Assembly (NCBI GenBank): GCA_965212505.1
Contig: OZ243123.1
Location: 496,001-560,000 of the forward strand
Origin: JAHEKO01 sp965212505
GTDB lineage: Bacteria > Acidobacteriota > Thermoanaerobaculia > Multivoradales > JAHEKO01
Length of the DNA stretch: 64,000 nt
Direction: 5' to 3'
The notes below the pieces were generated by a model. That model did no database searches. It saw only the letters and a program-made list of their open reading frames with translations, and was not told where the DNA came from. Each line of letters begins with the position of its first letter. Within the stretch, counting starts at the first letter, position 1. A program made the translations under genes and the position numbers. Below are positions 33,257 to 40,969 of this stretch, in pieces.

Positions 33257-34134
33257 TGTTCAAGCGACAGACGACCGGTTCGGTGGTGTGCCCCTCCTGC
33301 GGCAAGCTGGTGGGCGTCAGCGAAGAGGAGTGCTGGCATTGCGGGCGGAGCAACCCGGGAATGTGGGGCTTCGCATCGGCACTGCGTCGCCTCGGCGCCG
33401 ATCTGGGCGTCAGTCAGATCGTGATCTTCGGCTGCGCGTCGCTCTATCTTCTGAGCGTTGTGCTCTACCCGCGTGGCGTCAACTGGACGCCCGACCTGGG
33501 GTTTCTGTCGCCCTCGCCCGAGAGCCTCATACGACTCGGAGCTGCCGGTGCCGTGCCGGTGGTCGAGTGGGGACGGTGGTCGACCCTGCTTTCTGCGGGA
33601 TGGCTCCACGGAAGTCTGATCCACATTCTGTTCAACATGATGTGGGTGCGACAGTTGGCGCCCGCGACCAGTGTGATCTTCGGACCCGGCCGGACGATGC
33701 TCATCTACATTCTGGCGTCCGTGGGCGGGTTCGCGCTCTCGTCGACGATGGGAGCGTTCCTGCTCGCCACCCGCGGCAACGTTCTGACCGGGCTCCTCTC
33801 CATGCTCATGGGGCGCGCGCCGCTCACGGTTGGTGCGTCGGCCGCGGTCTTCGGGCTCCTCGGAGCGGTGGTCTACGCGGGGCGGCGTGGTGTGGCCGCA
33901 CCTCTCGGTCGCCAGGCGTGGATCTGGGCGATCTTCCTCTTCGTCTTCGGGCTGATCTTCCCGGGGGTCGACAACTGGGCTCACCTGGGCGGCTTCGTCG
34001 CCGGCTACGGACTCGCCCACTGGTTCAACCCCCTCACCGCGGAGCGGCCGGACCATGTCTACGCGGCGCTCGCAGCAATCGCAGCCACGGTCGCCTCGCT
34101 GCTGATCGCCTTCGCCCGCGGCGTCCCCTTCTAG
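33256..34134 (+). CDS. Rhomboid intramembrane serine protease with N-terminal zinc ribbon
   Basis: The 292-residue protein has a zinc ribbon (C12, C15, C27, C30 in CPSCGK and CWHCGR) followed by a six-helix rhomboid domain. Conserved residues are H118 and N127 in GWLHGSLIHILFNMMWV, catalytic Ser195 in TVGASAAVFGLLGA and His243 in NWAHLGGFVAGYG. The serine motif is GASA rather than the usual GASG, so activity should be tested. It overlaps xseB by one base and is followed after six bases by the JAMM gene. The substrate is unknown. Confidence 0.88.
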   Translation: MFKRQTTGSVVCPSCGKLVGVSEEECWHCGRSNPGMWGFASALRRLGADLGVSQIVIFGCASLYLLSVVLYPRGVNWTPDLGFLSPSPESLIRLGAAGAVPVVEWGRWSTLLSAGWLHGSLIHILFNMMWVRQLAPATSVIFGPGRTMLIYILASVGGFALSSTMGAFLLATRGNVLTGLLSMLMGRAPLTVGASAAVFGLLGAVVYAGRRGVAAPLGRQAWIWAIFLFVFGLIFPGVDNWAHLGGFVAGYGLAHWFNPLTAERPDHVYAALAAIAATVASLLIAFARGVPF

Positions 34135-34140
34135 GTCGAG

Positions 34141-34572
34141 GTGACGTCGCTGCGTCTGCCCCGGTCGATCTGTGAGCGGTTGGAGGCCGATGCGCTCGAG
34201 CGCTACCCGCACGAGGCGTGCGGCCTGCTGATCGGTCGGTGGTCTCGAGAGGGAGGCACGATCGTGCTCGAGCTTCGGCTCGCCGAGAATGTCGCAACCG
34301 GCAATCGAAGGCGTGCGTTCACGATCGCGCCGGAGGAGCTCTTGAAGGCGCAGAAGGATGCACGGGCGGCCGGGCTCGAGATCGTCGGCACCTTCCATTC
34401 ACATCCGCACCAGGCGGCGATTCCGAGTCGCGACGACCTCGCAGCAGCCTGGCCCGAGATCAGCTACCTGATCCTCTCGGTTTGTGACGAGACCGCCTCG
34501 GAGCTTCGTAGCTGGCGGCTCGATCGAAAGACCGGGACGTTCGCCGAGGAGCGGATAGAGTACGTCGCGTGA
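34141..34572 (+). CDS. JAMM/MPN+ metallopeptidase (M67-like)
   Basis: The 143-residue single-domain zinc peptidase has a complete JAMM motif: Glu25 in PHEACGLLIG, then H86-S-H88-x7-S96-x2-D99 in TFHSHPHQAAIPSRDD. Bacterial relatives (Mec+/QbsD type) trim residues after the Gly-Gly of sulfur-carrier proteins such as ThiS, CysO or MoaD. The start is GTG 34141, and the stop overlaps the E1-like gene by four bases (GTGA). That coupling, and the MoaD-MoaE fusion 4 kb away, suggest it exposes the MoaD Gly-Gly. This is an inference from family and context. Confidence 0.93.
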   Translation: MTSLRLPRSICERLEADALERYPHEACGLLIGRWSREGGTIVLELRLAENVATGNRRRAFTIAPEELLKAQKDARAAGLEIVGTFHSHPHQAAIPSRDDLAAAWPEISYLILSVCDETASELRSWRLDRKTGTFAEERIEYVA

Positions 34573-35750
34573 GCGCCGAGACCGTCGATCCCACCGTCGC
34601 CACCGGCATCGATCTGAGCCCGGAGGAGCTGCGCCGCTACGCGCGCCACCTCATCATGCCGGAGGTCGGCCGCGAGGGGCAGGAGAAGCTCAAGGCGGCG
34701 CGGGTGCTGCTCGTCGGCGCGGGCGGGCTCGGATCACCGCTGGGGCTCTATCTGGCTGCGGCCGGGGTCGGTACCCTGGGCCTGGTCGAGTTCGACACCG
34801 TCGACGAGTCGAATCTTCAGCGACAAGTTCTCTACGGCCAGTCGGACGTCGGTCGGCCCAAGCTCGAGGCCGCGATCGAGCGGCTGCGCGAGATCAACCC
34901 CCACATTCGGCTGGTGCCTCACGCCGAGCGGCTCGAGTCGTCGAACGCGCTCGAGCTCTTCGCAGACTACGACCTGATCGTCGACGGCACCGACAACTTC
35001 CCGACCCGCTACCTGGTCAACGACGCCTGTGTGCTGTCGGGCAAGCCCAACGTCTACGGCTCGATCTTCCGCTTCGAAGGTCAGGTCTCGATCTTCTGGG
35101 GCGCGCGCGGCCCGTGCTACCGCTGCCTCTTCCCCGAGCCGCCTCCGCCGGGCTCGGTTCCGTCTTGCGCAGAGGGAGGCGTCCTGGGAGTGCTGCCGGG
35201 GATCATCGGCTCACTCCAGGCGAACGAGGCGATCAAGCTGATCCTCGGCGCCGGCGATCCGCTCATCGGTCGCCTGGTGCTGTTCGACGCGATGGGGTTC
35301 AAGTTCCGTGAGCTCAAGCTCAAGAAGAGTCCGGACTGCCCGGTCTGCTCCGAGCAGCCGACGGTCACCGAGCTCATCGACTATGAAGCGTTCTGCGGCC
35401 TCACGCCCGCCGAGGAGGAGCCGATGCCAAATGCCGACGAGCTGACCCCGACCGAGCTCAAAGCGCTGCTCGATCAGGGGCGCGAGATTCTCGTGCTCGA
35501 CGTGCGAACACCAATGGAGCGCTCGATCGGAGCGATCGAGGGCTCGACGCTGATTCCCATCCAAGAACTGGTGCAGCGAGTCAGCGAACTCGATCGAAGC
35601 GCCGAGATCGTCGCCTACTGCCACAGCGGCCTGCGCTCCAAGATGGCCCTCGACTTCCTGCGTCAGCAGGGCTTCGAAAACGTCCGCCACCTGGGCGGCG
35701 GCATCGACGCCTGGAGCGTCGAGGTCGACCCGACGGTACCGCGGTACTGA
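34569..35750 (+). CDS. MoeB/MoeZ-type adenylyltransferase with C-terminal rhodanese domain
   Basis: The 393-residue E1-like enzyme activates a sulfur-carrier C-terminus with ATP and thiolates it. The nucleotide site GAGGLGSPLGLYLAAAGVG (50-68), NLQRQVLYG and VDGTDNFPTRYLVND are present. The zinc Cys are C183, C186, C257 and C260, and Cys200 in VPSCAEGGVLG is the likely thioester/persulfide residue. A rhodanese domain (about 290-393) has VLDVRTPMERSIGAIEG and active Cys351 in AYCHSGLRSKMA. MoeZ-type enzymes serve MoaD, ThiS or CysO. The nearest carrier here is the MoaD-MoaE fusion at 38359-39048. Confidence 0.93.
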   Translation: MSAETVDPTVATGIDLSPEELRRYARHLIMPEVGREGQEKLKAARVLLVGAGGLGSPLGLYLAAAGVGTLGLVEFDTVDESNLQRQVLYGQSDVGRPKLEAAIERLREINPHIRLVPHAERLESSNALELFADYDLIVDGTDNFPTRYLVNDACVLSGKPNVYGSIFRFEGQVSIFWGARGPCYRCLFPEPPPPGSVPSCAEGGVLGVLPGIIGSLQANEAIKLILGAGDPLIGRLVLFDAMGFKFRELKLKKSPDCPVCSEQPTVTELIDYEAFCGLTPAEEEPMPNADELTPTELKALLDQGREILVLDVRTPMERSIGAIEGSTLIPIQELVQRVSELDRSAEIVAYCHSGLRSKMALDFLRQQGFENVRHLGGGIDAWSVEVDPTVPRY

Positions 35751-35763
35751 GGTTGGCCGGGGC

Positions 35764-36921
35764 TCAGCCGTGCGGCTGGTGCCGAACCACTTCGACAAAG
35801 CCTTCCGGCACGCCGGGCGCCGGCGTGAGCGGCTCATTGCCTTCGAGTAACCCGAGGACGTGTCGGCAGATCGACTCGTAGCCGAGCCGGGCCGCCTCGC
35901 CGCCGACCGCCCATTCAGAGACCTCGGTGAGACCGAGGACACCCGGGATCATGCCTCCCGGCACGTTGAAGTTCCCGTGCGAGAGCGCCGGGAAGCGGAG
36001 ATACCAGGAGCCGCCCGGAATCTCGGCGAGAAGCGGTGGTTCGGGCGAGCTCTCGGCGTCGAGTCTCGGCCGACCGTTCCTCAGGAGGGCGTAGGGGACG
36101 TTGAGTGAGCTTCGGTCGATCGATTCGAGCTCTTCGGCGGTCTGGAAGACCCCGCCGCTGACCAGCGTCGCGTCGATCCCGAGGACGAGTCGGATCTCCT
36201 GACGGCGCATCTGAAGCCCGGTTGCCGACTCCCCGCCATAGCTCCACGCGAGAACCGCGGTTCGGTCGGCGCTGACCCCGCCGCGCTCTGCGAGGGAGTC
36301 GAGGGCCGACTCCAACAGGTCGATCTGCAGGTCCAGCGACCGGGCTCTCTCCTCGGCGGTGCTGTCGCCCTGCCAGGGCAGCGGCGGGGCGTTGTCGACC
36401 GGCCAGGAGAAGGCGACGACGTAGCCATGACTGGCTAGGTACTCGGTGAGTACCGACTGCATCGTGGGAATGCCACCACGGTAGCTCCAGAGAACCAACG
36501 GGTGCCTCTGCGATGCCGGCTCGAGATTGCGGTGAGCCCACATGCGAGCCGCCAGTATGGTGTTCAGCTCACCCGGCTCGACACCGGGCGGTGATGTCAT
36601 GTCTTCGAAGAGCCAGCTCTCGATCTCCGCCCCGGAGGGTTCGCTCTCCTCCTGGACGGTGTAGTAGTCGGAGAGGGTGAGCGGCTCGGTGTTCGCGGTG
36701 TCGCCGGCCGGGTACCAGAGGTAGAGATCGAGAGCGCTCGGTGCACCGGACTTCGGGGCGAGCTGAATTCTCTCCTTGGAGAAGCCGACCTCAAACGGTC
36801 CGTGTTCGAGACTTCCGTGCAGTGGGGTCGCTGGTGCGGCGGGCGCAGGCGGCGAGCTCGGCTGATCGCACGCCGCGACCGAGAGGCAGAGGATGGCCAG
36901 GGACCAGGGTCTTCGTCGCAC
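35764..36921 (-). CDS. Alpha/beta hydrolase lipoprotein (dienelactone/PAF-acetylhydrolase-like)
   Basis: The 385-residue product has a lipoprotein signal ending LSVAAC. The hydrolase core is recognisable: RHPLVLWSYRGGIPTMQSVL, the nucleophile elbow VLAWSYGGESATGLQMRR (Ser), and LRFPALSHGNFNVPGG with the likely catalytic His. The N-terminal YLWYPAGDTANTEPLTLSDY is typical of acetylhydrolase-like members that start with a Tyr/Trp-rich strand. It is convergent with the moeB gene (13-base gap). The substrate is unknown. Confidence 0.75.
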   Translation of the reverse strand: MRRRPWSLAILCLSVAACDQPSSPPAPAAPATPLHGSLEHGPFEVGFSKERIQLAPKSGAPSALDLYLWYPAGDTANTEPLTLSDYYTVQEESEPSGAEIESWLFEDMTSPPGVEPGELNTILAARMWAHRNLEPASQRHPLVLWSYRGGIPTMQSVLTEYLASHGYVVAFSWPVDNAPPLPWQGDSTAEERARSLDLQIDLLESALDSLAERGGVSADRTAVLAWSYGGESATGLQMRRQEIRLVLGIDATLVSGGVFQTAEELESIDRSSLNVPYALLRNGRPRLDAESSPEPPLLAEIPGGSWYLRFPALSHGNFNVPGGMIPGVLGLTEVSEWAVGGEAARLGYESICRHVLGLLEGNEPLTPAPGVPEGFVEVVRHQPHG

Positions 36922-36998
36922 GATTGCAGCTCCGAATGGGTTCGTGAGCGGAGTATAGGTCTCGGGGAGTGCGGCGGCCGTAGACTCAGGGACGAATC

Positions 36999-38369
36999 GT
37001 GCGTGGACTCGGCTCCAAGATCCTCGTCTCGTTGCTGCTTGGCCTGCTGCTCTTCGGTGCTTGGCTCACCCAGAATCCGGAGGCAACCCTCGTCGAGCGG
37101 GCGACCGAGTGGCCGCTGATCGGTGGGGTCGCGAGGGCCTTCCGCAGTGCGTACGTGCCGCCTGTGCCCGCGGAGTTCAGCGACGGTGAGGCCGAGATCG
37201 TCTACCTCGACGGCCACGGTCGGCCGATCGAGGGTGGCGTTCGCGTCGATCCGGACAGCACCCTCGGCGCGCGCCCGATCGTCTGGGTAGGCGAGGGAAC
37301 TGCAGTGTTGGAGGAGCCGGTAGCCGATGCGGCCGAGGTGGCGCGCACGGGTGGCATCGCCAATCTCCGTATCCTCGACCGGCGTGGCGACTGGTTTCAG
37401 GTGCTCTACCGAGGGCAGCCTGGCTGGGTGCACGTCGAGGCTCACGAGGAGTCGACGACGCCGCCCCTGGGCAACGACCCCACCCCTCCGGGCCCGCTCC
37501 AGGCCCGGGCGCCCGACGCCGGTCGAATCGCGTTTGTTCACGAACTTCTACCGAGCGTTCGGCAGGGAACCTTGGGCCCTTACGAGGTCTACTACAGCGG
37601 ACTCGACTCGCGGCGGCTGGCTTACTTCGAGCGCCTGGTCGGCTCGCTCGAAGAGGTCTATCGGACGCGCTACACCGTGACGCCGATCGGCGTGGCGGAT
37701 GGAGCCATCGTCTTCTTCGATCGCCACGCCGACTTTGCCGAGTACCAGAAGAGCGAGAACATCACTCACGACATTCGGGCCGCAGGCGTTACCGGAGGGG
37801 GTGTGGTGGCGGTCGATCTGGAAGGGCGCCTGCCGGAACAGTTGGGCGCGACGTTGGTTCACGAGATCGCGCACCTGCTCAATCGGCGAGCCCTGGGCCC
37901 GGCGCTTCCGCCGTGGCTGGAGGAGGGGCTTGCCGACGACCTGGCGCAGTCGGAGATCGCCCCCGACGGCTCGATCGAAACCGGTCGCATCGGCGGCGTC
38001 TCACTCCAGACCGCCGGGCGGTGGGAGTGGCGGGGCGCGCTCGCCTCCGCGGTCGAGCTCCGTCGGGCGCTGGATCGAGAAGACGTTCGGCCCCTCGAGC
38101 ATCTCGTGGCTCTCGACTGGAGCGAGTTCGTGCGCTCCGGCGAAAGTCAACAGAACTATGGGCAGGCCTCGTTCTGGATTCGTCACCTGCTCTCGGACCC
38201 GACGACGGCGGTGAGCTTCCGAAGCTTCCTCGTCGGCGTCGCGAGCGGCGGTTCGGTGGAGGGCGAGGAGCTGAGGCGACGACTGGGAGCCGACTGGTCG
38301 CTACTCGACGAGCGCTTTCATCGCTGGATCAAGATCCGCTTCCACGATCCGACGGCGTCTACGAATTGA
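36999..38369 (+). CDS. Membrane-anchored peptidase MA-like metalloprotease with SH3 domain
   Basis: A GTG start gives 456 residues. One N-terminal membrane anchor (ILVSLLLGLLLFGAWL) is followed by a bacterial SH3-like segment (about 90-150; NLRILDRRGDWFQVLYRGQP, then GWVHVE). A gluzincin domain contains TLVHEIAHLLNRRALG (H288, E289, H292) and PPWLEEGLADDLAQSE, supplying the third zinc ligand. This order fits the peptidase MA family. It overlaps the MoaD-MoaE gene by 11 bases, tail to tail. The SH3 domain suggests binding to cell wall or peptides at the outer face. Confidence 0.8.
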   Translation: MRGLGSKILVSLLLGLLLFGAWLTQNPEATLVERATEWPLIGGVARAFRSAYVPPVPAEFSDGEAEIVYLDGHGRPIEGGVRVDPDSTLGARPIVWVGEGTAVLEEPVADAAEVARTGGIANLRILDRRGDWFQVLYRGQPGWVHVEAHEESTTPPLGNDPTPPGPLQARAPDAGRIAFVHELLPSVRQGTLGPYEVYYSGLDSRRLAYFERLVGSLEEVYRTRYTVTPIGVADGAIVFFDRHADFAEYQKSENITHDIRAAGVTGGGVVAVDLEGRLPEQLGATLVHEIAHLLNRRALGPALPPWLEEGLADDLAQSEIAPDGSIETGRIGGVSLQTAGRWEWRGALASAVELRRALDREDVRPLEHLVALDWSEFVRSGESQQNYGQASFWIRHLLSDPTTAVSFRSFLVGVASGGSVEGEELRRRLGADWSLLDERFHRWIKIRFHDPTASTN

Positions 38370-39048
38370 ACTCGACCGGCGTTGCGAGCGGCTCGACCTC
38401 TCGCCAGGTCGCCTCTCCGTCAGCGTAGACCTCCTGCTTCCAGATCGGTACCTCTCGCTTGAGTCGCTCGAGCGCTTCGCGGCTCGCCTGATACGAGGCG
38501 TCGCGATGGGGTGACGAGACCGCGATCGCGACGCTCGGTCGACCGATCTCGACTTCACCCAGCCGATGGACGATCCGCACGCGTAGGCCCACGGTTGCAC
38601 TCTCGAGATCGCCTGCGATCTTGTCGAGCGCCGCCACGGCCATCGACTCGTACGCCTGGTAGACCAGCCGGAGCACCTCGCGGTCGCCCGTCCGGTTGCG
38701 TGGGCGGCCGACAAACACCAGCAGGGCACCCGCTCCGGGATCGTGCATCTCGCGCTCGAGGCTGTCGAGATCGAGCTCGCCGTCGACCAAGGACGCCCGA
38801 CTCGAGCCGCCCGAGACGGGGGGCAACAGCGCGACCTCACACCCCTCGGTGAGCAACTGATTGGAGTCCGCGATCTCGCCGTTCACCGCCACTGCCAAGC
38901 GCTCCCAGAGCGCTCCCAGCTCGGGGTGCCGACCTTCGAGCTCGCGTCGCAGCATCGCCACGGTCGTGCCCTCGGCCACGCTGAGCGAGCTCTCCGTGCG
39001 ACCCATCGCTTCGGCTGCCGACGCGAACGCGAGAATTCGTACCTCCAT
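38359..39048 (-). CDS. MoaD-MoaE fusion (molybdopterin synthase, MoaX-like)
   Basis: The 229-residue product joins both molybdopterin synthase subunits. MoaD is residues 1-81 (MEVRILAFASAAEAMGRTES to LLPPVSGG, with Gly80-Gly81). MoaE is about 88-229, with RVRIVHRLGEVEIGRPSVAI, SPHRDASYQASREALERLK and catalytic Lys204 in PIWKQEVYADG. The MoaD Gly-Gly must be a free C-terminus to be thiocarboxylated, so the fusion needs cleavage after Gly81, as known for mycobacterial MoaX. A JAMM peptidase and an E1/rhodanese pair are encoded at 34141-35750. ATG 39048 was chosen because MoaD begins there. Confidence 0.93.
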   Translation of the reverse strand: MEVRILAFASAAEAMGRTESSLSVAEGTTVAMLRRELEGRHPELGALWERLAVAVNGEIADSNQLLTEGCEVALLPPVSGGSSRASLVDGELDLDSLEREMHDPGAGALLVFVGRPRNRTGDREVLRLVYQAYESMAVAALDKIAGDLESATVGLRVRIVHRLGEVEIGRPSVAIAVSSPHRDASYQASREALERLKREVPIWKQEVYADGEATWREVEPLATPVEFNS

Positions 39049-39097
39049 GCAGCAGAGAATACCCCGCTTCGATCCGCTCATCCGGCCTCGGGCTACG

Positions 39098-39103
39098 TAT
39101 AAT
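39098..39103 (+). promoter_or_regulatory. Candidate -10 box of the acyl-CoA carboxylase beta gene
   Basis: A perfect TATAAT lies 24 bases before the ATG, in the 79-base divergent gap with the MoaD-MoaE gene. No good -35 box is found at 16-18 bases upstream. A strong GGAGG ribosome site (39117-39121) follows. Confidence 0.4.
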
Positions 39104-39127
39104 CACGCTCGCGCGCGGAGGCCCTTG

Positions 39128-40786
39128 ATGGCGGTTCTAGAGAGCGGAAAGACGGAAGACCAGCGGTTCCTCGAACGACTCGCACACTGGAACACCGAGC
39201 TTGAGAAGCTCCGTTCTGAAGAGGAAGTTCTGCTCGCTGGTGGAGGAGAGCGCGCCCGCGCGAAGCAGGCCGCCAAAGGCAAGATGAGCGCTCGAGAGCG
39301 CGTCGAGGCGCTGTGCGATGCAGACGCTCCCTTTCTCGAGCTGGGTCTGTGGGCCGCGTACGGCTTCTATGAGGAGTACGGCGGTGCGCCGTCGGCCGGT
39401 GTCGTCATCGGCGTCGGCCGGATTCACGGCCGTGAGGTTGTCGTGGTGTCGAACGACGCGACCGTCAAGGCCGGCGCCTGGTTCCCTCTGACCTGCAAGA
39501 AGGTGCTGCGAGCGCAGGAGATTGCGCTCGAGAACCGGCTGCCGATCGTCTACCTGGTCGACTCGGCGGGCGTCTTCCTGCCGATGCAGGACGAGATCTT
39601 TCCCGACAAGGAGCACTTCGGTCGCGCGTTTTACAACAACGCTCGACTCTCGGCCGAGGGCATCTTCCAGATGGCGGCGATCATGGGGCCCTGCGTAGCC
39701 GGAGGCGCCTACCTGCCGATCATGAGCGACGAGTCTCACATCGTCGAGGGCACGGGGTCGATCTTCCTGGCTGGACCGGCGCTCGTTCGCGCGGCGATTG
39801 GTGAGCAGGTCCCCGTGGAAGAGCTGGGTGGAGCGTTGGCCCAGAGCGACGTTTCGGGGGTGGTCGACCATCGGCATCCCGACGACGCCTCGTGTCTCGC
39901 CAAGATTCGCAGCCAGTTCGAGCAGATCGAGGCGCCGCAGAGCGCCGGCTTCGCGCGGCGAGAGCCGCAGTCGCCGGCGCGTCCTGCCGAGCGGGTCGCG
40001 GGGGTGATGCCGGCGGACCGCACCCGGCCGTACGAGACCCGCGATCTGCTCGCTCACCTCCTCGACGGAGGTGAGTTCGACGAGTTCAAGGCGACCTACG
40101 GTCAGTCGCTGGTCTGCGGTACGGGCTGGGTGGAAGGCTGGGCGGTTGGCGTGGTTGCCAACCAGCGTTCGGTCGTGCAACGCAAGACCGGAACCGGCGA
40201 CGGCGATAAGGAGCTTCAGATCGGCGGTGTCATCTATTCGGACTCCGCCGACAAGGGTGCACGCTTCGTCGAGCTGTGCAACCAGAAGGGCATTCCCCTG
40301 CTCTTCCTGCAAGACGTCACCGGTTTCATGGTCGGTACACGGTCAGAACGGGCCGGCATCATCAAAGACGGCGCAAAGATGGTGAACGCCGTGGCCAACT
40401 CGGTGGTGCCGAAGATCACGGTCTTCGTCGGCAACTCCTACGGTGCCGGCAACTATGCGATGTGTGGCAAGGCCTACGGCGCCCGCTTTCTGTACGCCTG
40501 GCCGTCGGCCTCGATCTCGGTCATGGGGGCCGACCAGGCGTCCAAGACGCTGCTCTCGATTCGCCTACGGAATCGGGAGGTCAGCGACGAGGAGAAGAAC
40601 GAGCTGCTGTCGAGGATTCGCGCTCGTTACGAGGCTGCGATGGACCCGCGATACGCGGCGGCGCGGCTCTGGGTCGATGCGATTATCGATCCGGCGGAGA
40701 CGCGCTCCGTCGTGGCGCAGTCGCTCGAGTGCGCGGCTCGCAACCCCGATCGCCCCGATTTTCGGACCGGCGTACTGCAGACCTGA
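39128..40786 (+). CDS. Acyl-CoA carboxylase, carboxyltransferase beta subunit (methylcrotonyl-CoA carboxylase type)
   Basis: The 552-residue enzyme transfers CO2 from carboxybiotin to an acyl-CoA. The crotonase-fold N domain has LGLWAAYGFYEEYGGAPSAG, MAAIMGPCVAGGAYLPIMSD and TGSIFLAGPALVRAAIGE. The C domain has GNSYGAGNYAMCGKAYGARF and YAWPSASISVMGADQASK, close to methylcrotonyl-CoA carboxylase beta subunits. ATG 39128 has an ideal ribosome site. It is followed by an HMG-CoA-lyase-like gene and an enoyl-CoA hydratase, the three reaction types of lower leucine degradation. The biotin carboxylase subunit is not in the window. Confidence 0.88.
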   Translation: MAVLESGKTEDQRFLERLAHWNTELEKLRSEEEVLLAGGGERARAKQAAKGKMSARERVEALCDADAPFLELGLWAAYGFYEEYGGAPSAGVVIGVGRIHGREVVVVSNDATVKAGAWFPLTCKKVLRAQEIALENRLPIVYLVDSAGVFLPMQDEIFPDKEHFGRAFYNNARLSAEGIFQMAAIMGPCVAGGAYLPIMSDESHIVEGTGSIFLAGPALVRAAIGEQVPVEELGGALAQSDVSGVVDHRHPDDASCLAKIRSQFEQIEAPQSAGFARREPQSPARPAERVAGVMPADRTRPYETRDLLAHLLDGGEFDEFKATYGQSLVCGTGWVEGWAVGVVANQRSVVQRKTGTGDGDKELQIGGVIYSDSADKGARFVELCNQKGIPLLFLQDVTGFMVGTRSERAGIIKDGAKMVNAVANSVVPKITVFVGNSYGAGNYAMCGKAYGARFLYAWPSASISVMGADQASKTLLSIRLRNREVSDEEKNELLSRIRARYEAAMDPRYAAARLWVDAIIDPAETRSVVAQSLECAARNPDRPDFRTGVLQT

Positions 40787-40969
40787 GCGCTCTGCCCGGT
40801 TGCGGTCGACGTTCCAACTGTTGCCGTTAGGCCGGTTACGGTGGAATGTGTGGGCTCGTTGCACCGTTCTAGAAGGTAGGGACGGAAGCATGCAGAAAAG
40901 CCTATTTCCTTGACCGCAAGTCGCCTGGAATGAGATCATTAGGCGATCTAAGCCCTCCCATTCGAGCTG

